From an uncultured Porphyromonas sp. (GTDB lineage: Bacteria > Bacteroidota > Bacteroidia > Bacteroidales > Porphyromonadaceae): a DNA stretch of 9,433 bases. The translations under genes and the position numbers were made by a program. Shown here in pieces: positions 6,819 through 9,433 of the stretch. The stretch is taken from NCBI GenBank assembly GCA_945965245.1, contig CAMFNC010000216.1, forward strand, positions 1 to 9,433. Direction: 5' to 3'. Below the pieces are notes generated by a model. That model saw nothing but the letters and a program-made list of their open reading frames with translations, had not been told where the DNA came from and did no database searches. Position 1 is the first letter of the stretch, and each line of letters starts with the position of its first letter.

Positions 6819-8084
6819 TTATTGTTTTGGTACTAATCGGTGAGCTATCTCATTGACTTTGGCCTTGATTTCTTCTTCGCCGGGCACCATACGGTCGCGC
6901 ATTACGATGCTACCGTTGATAATGGTGGTCAGCACGCAGTTGCCGTGGGCAGAGTATACGAGGTTGGAAGTCAGATTGTGCAGCGGAGTCATTTCGGGCG
7001 ATGGGGTATCCACCAAGCAGAGGTCGGCTTTAAGCCCTTCGCGGATGGCTCCGGCTCCGGAGCGCAGAATATCGGCCGCCGTTTCGGTGGCACTGCGGAA
7101 TATGGTGGGAGCATTTACCGCTGTGGGGTCGAACCTCCATACTTTGCCCAGCAGTGAGGCCAATTTCATGGCTTCGAACATATCGAGATTATTCGATGAT
7201 GAAGTGCCATCAGTACCCACAGCCACACGGATATTCCGGCGGAGCATTTCTTCATAGAGAAATTTGTAACCACTGGCCAGTTTCATATTGGAGGCGGGGT
7301 TGTGCACCACGCTCACGTTATGTGCAGCCAGCAAATCCAGCTCTTCTTCATCCATCCATACACCGTGAGCAATCACCAAATTCGGACTTAGCACACCCAG
7401 ATTGTTGAGGTAGCGAATCGGTGTGGTGCCATGCTCTTTCATGCAGGCATCCCATTCGCCTTTGGTTTCGGACATGTGCAGATGAATCAGCACATTGTGC
7501 TCGGCTGCGAATTCATGGCAGAATTGCAACTGCTTGCCGCTTACTGTGTAAATGGCATGTGGCCCCAATGAAAATTGGATGATATCGGGATAGCGTTCGA
7601 ACTCTTTCAGATAGCGAAACGAGTTTTCTCTGTCCAACCGCGCACGGTTTTCATCTCCTTGGTCGAAGAGTGTATAGGAAACCACGGCGCGCATGCCCAT
7701 ATCGGCAGCTGCCTGAGCTGTGCTGTGTGGGTTCATATACATATCCATGAAGTCTGTTGTACCCGATTTAATCATTTCCAGACAGGCCAGCTTGGCACCC
7801 CAATAGCAATCTTCCTCTGTCATTTTAGCCTCCAGAGGCCAAATGTAATCTTCCAGCCATTTCATCAGCGGCAGGTCATCGCCATAGCCACGGAAGATAG
7901 TCATGGCGCTATGTGCGTGGCCGTTGTGCAGACCGGGTATGGCAGCTGTTCCATGTCCGGGAATAAGGGTGCAATCACCCGATGGCACCGCAATGTTTGG
8001 GCCGATTTTTTGGATGCGGTTGCCCTCGATGAGAATATCTTGCTCAATGCCGTTGAGTAGTGCTCCTTGAATAAGTATTGACAT
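6819..8084 (-). CDS. mtaD: 5'-methylthioadenosine / S-adenosylhomocysteine deaminase-type amidohydrolase
   Basis: Metal-dependent deaminase of the amidohydrolase superfamily (ATZ/TRZ group) that converts adenosine-type nucleosides such as MTA, SAH, adenosine or 5'-deoxyadenosine to their inosine forms, releasing ammonia. The 421 residues have a small beta-sandwich split between the termini and a TIM barrel between. The metal and catalytic set matches Thermotoga TM0936: H56 and H58 (NGHAHS), H203 and E206 (LHLHMSE), H240 (AHGVWMDEEEL) and D292 (VGTDGTSSSNN), with H176 (GPHAIY) and arginines R147/R149 in the substrate-binding region. The motif after the metal Asp and the whole framework fit MtaD rather than guanine deaminase, cytosine deaminase or atrazine/melamine hydrolases, although such genes are often mislabelled N-ethylammeline chlorohydrolase. 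The start is the ATG at 8084, 11 bp after the dipeptidase stop; the phosphorylase begins 14 bp downstream. The true main substrate cannot be told from sequence. Confidence 0.92.
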   Translation of the reverse strand: MSILIQGALLNGIEQDILIEGNRIQKIGPNIAVPSGDCTLIPGHGTAAIPGLHNGHAHSAMTIFRGYGDDLPLMKWLEDYIWPLEAKMTEEDCYWGAKLACLEMIKSGTTDFMDMYMNPHSTAQAAADMGMRAVVSYTLFDQGDENRARLDRENSFRYLKEFERYPDIIQFSLGPHAIYTVSGKQLQFCHEFAAEHNVLIHLHMSETKGEWDACMKEHGTTPIRYLNNLGVLSPNLVIAHGVWMDEEELDLLAAHNVSVVHNPASNMKLASGYKFLYEEMLRRNIRVAVGTDGTSSSNNLDMFEAMKLASLLGKVWRFDPTAVNAPTIFRSATETAADILRSGAGAIREGLKADLCLVDTPSPEMTPLHNLTSNLVYSAHGNCVLTTIINGSIVMRDRMVPGEEEIKAKVNEIAHRLVPKQ

Positions 8085-8095
8085 GTTGGGTAAAA

Positions 8096-9433
8096 TTATT
8101 TAGCCGGGAAATAGTTATAAAATTCGGCAGCTGCTTCAATGCCGATACGCCAGATGTCCAGACGCATATTCTCGTTTGGTGAGTGAATGGCATTGCTTTC
8201 CAATCCGAAGCCCATCAATACGGTTTTTACGCCTAATACTCGCTCGAATGCGGCAATGATGGGAATACTACCTCCGCGTCTGACGGCTAAAGGCCTTTTG
8301 CCGAAAGCTACCGTGCATGCCTTTTCGGCTGCTTGGTATGCCGGCAAATCGATGGGGCAGAGATATGCTTCACCGCCGTGCATCGGAGTTACTTTCACCT
8401 TTACGCATTTGGGTGCGATGGATTGGATATAGTCAATGAACAGTTGGCTGATTTTGGCATGGTCCTGATTGGCCACCAAACGGCAGGATACCTTGGCGTA
8501 TGCTTTGGAGGGAAGCACCGTTTTGGCACCCTCGCCCGTATAGCCCCCCCAGATACCACAGACGTCGAAGCTCGGTCGGCAGCTGTTGCGCTCAAGGGTG
8601 TGATAACCCTTTTCGCCAAATACCTCATCGATTTGCAGCGCTTTCTTGTAATCTTCTTCGCTGAAAGGCACTTGGGCTATCATGTCGCGCTCTTCCTGTT
8701 TCATGGGCACCACATCATCATAGAAGTGAGGGATGGTAATGCGTCCGTTTTCGTCCACCACGCGGGCAATGAGTTTGGATAATTCGTTGATGGGGTTGGC
8801 CACTGCTCCGCCGAAGTGACCGCTATGCAGGTCGCGGTTAGGACCCGTGACTTCGATTTCCCAGTAAGCCAAGCCACGCAATCCCGTGGTCAGCGAAGGG
8901 GTTTCTGCACTTACCATACTGGTATCCGATACCACAATCACATCACAGCTGAGCATCTCTTTGTGTCGGGCGCAGAAATCTTCGAGGTTGGTGGAGCCTA
9001 TTTCCTCTTCGCCTTCGAAGATAAACTTCACATTACAACGAATCAGTCCGAGTTGTTTGGCTGTTTCGAAGCCTTTGACCTGAATCATGGCCTGCCCCTT
9101 GTCGTCATCGGCACCACGTGCCCAGATTTTACCATCGTGAATTACCGGCTCAAAAGGCTTGCTATTCCATAGTTCCAGCGGCTCGGGAGGCATCACGTCA
9201 TAATGACCATATATTAAGATGGTGGGGAGTTTGGGGTCTTGGATATATTCGGCGAAAACGATGGGGTTGCCATTTGTGGGGAATACTTCGGCACGCTGTG
9301 CCCCCACGCCCAACAGATGTTTCTGCCAATGTTCGGCACAGCGCAGCATATCGGGTTTGTTTTCACTTTTGGCACTCACGGATGGAATGCGAATTAACTC
9401 AAAAAGTTCGTCCAAGAAACGTTTTTCGTTCTT
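8096..9433 (-). CDS. M20-family metallodipeptidase, 5' end cut by the window edge
   Basis: Predicted cytosolic dinuclear zinc (or Mn) dipeptidase of the M20 family, closest in feel to the CNDP/PepV-like dipeptidases. The frame stays open to the last base, reading KNEKRF before LDELFELIRIPSVSA, so the N-terminus lies outside the window; a TTG at 9415 can be read as a start but would cut the first conserved helix. Numbering from that Leu, the metal and catalytic set is complete: H71 and D73 (YGHYDV), bridging D104 (RGADDDKG), general base E137 and ligand E138 (EGEEEIGS), D164 (VSDTS) and H411 (NAIHSPNE). The dimerisation/lid domain contains DLHSGHFGGAVANP, whose LHSG His contributes to the partner active site in relatives. 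It ends 11 bp before the deaminase gene and is probably co-transcribed with it. Dipeptide specificity is unknown; acyl-amino-acid hydrolases are alternatives but fit less well. Confidence 0.94.
   Translation of the reverse strand, partial: KNEKRFLDELFELIRIPSVSAKSENKPDMLRCAEHWQKHLLGVGAQRAEVFPTNGNPIVFAEYIQDPKLPTILIYGHYDVMPPEPLELWNSKPFEPVIHDGKIWARGADDDKGQAMIQVKGFETAKQLGLIRCNVKFIFEGEEEIGSTNLEDFCARHKEMLSCDVIVVSDTSMVSAETPSLTTGLRGLAYWEIEVTGPNRDLHSGHFGGAVANPINELSKLIARVVDENGRITIPHFYDDVVPMKQEERDMIAQVPFSEEDYKKALQIDEVFGEKGYHTLERNSCRPSFDVCGIWGGYTGEGAKTVLPSKAYAKVSCRLVANQDHAKISQLFIDYIQSIAPKCVKVKVTPMHGGEAYLCPIDLPAYQAAEKACTVAFGKRPLAVRRGGSIPIIAAFERVLGVKTVLMGFGLESNAIHSPNENMRLDIWRIGIEAAAEFYNYFPAK

Noticed and set aside
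9413..9415. TTG as the start of the M20 dipeptidase
   Set aside because: The frame remains open to the window edge with plausible coding sequence (KNEKRF), and M20 proteins usually have more residues before the LIRIPSVSA segment. The gene is treated as truncated by the window.
1..9433. Mobile elements, CRISPR arrays, tRNA/rRNA genes, riboswitches or a defence-type system
   Set aside because: The window is almost wholly filled by eight conserved housekeeping genes. The only non-coding stretch over 100 bp is the leader at 1-164, and none of the gaps shows repeats, cloverleaf folds or known aptamer patterns.

Overview
The window looks like ordinary chromosomal housekeeping DNA from a member of the Bacteroidota, probably Bacteroidales. 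Three things suggest this. G+C is moderate, by eye a little under half. None of the seven visible starts has a convincing Shine-Dalgarno sequence, and most are preceded by A/T-rich stretches. The proteins (MscS channel, UvrB, NhaP2-type antiporter, MTA/SAH deaminase, M20 dipeptidase) read like their Bacteroidales forms. No rRNA or 16S-type marker is present, so the taxonomy is inference. I see no mobile element, CRISPR array, tRNA or phage-like gene.

Layout: two genes run rightward, a small MscS-type mechanosensitive channel (165-989) and uvrB (1013-3046), 23 bp apart and probably co-transcribed. They converge on a six-gene leftward block across an 87-bp gap in which I see no clear terminator. 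In order of transcription the leftward block is: an M20 metallodipeptidase whose 5' end lies beyond the right edge (8096-9433), an MTA/SAH-type deaminase (6819-8084), a trimeric-type purine nucleoside phosphorylase (5983-6804), a perfect 13-bp inverted repeat with a T-rich tail (about 5911-5968), an NhaP2-like antiporter (4422-5882), a cation diffusion facilitator (3480-4409) and folB (3134-3493).

The leftward block probably forms two transcription units split by the hairpin. The upstream unit (gaps of 11 and 14 bp) is degradative: peptide cleavage plus a deaminase-phosphorylase pair. Together that pair could turn adenosine-type by-products of SAM metabolism into 6-oxopurine nucleosides and then free base plus a sugar phosphate. 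The downstream unit (12-bp gap, then a 14-bp overlap) combines two ion exporters with a folate biosynthesis enzyme; folB most likely rides along through translational coupling.

I found no previously undescribed system. The points most worth a second look are the deaminase-phosphorylase pairing, the N/D/D/D metal-site pattern of the cation transporter (suggesting Mn rather than Zn), and the hairpin dividing the leftward block.
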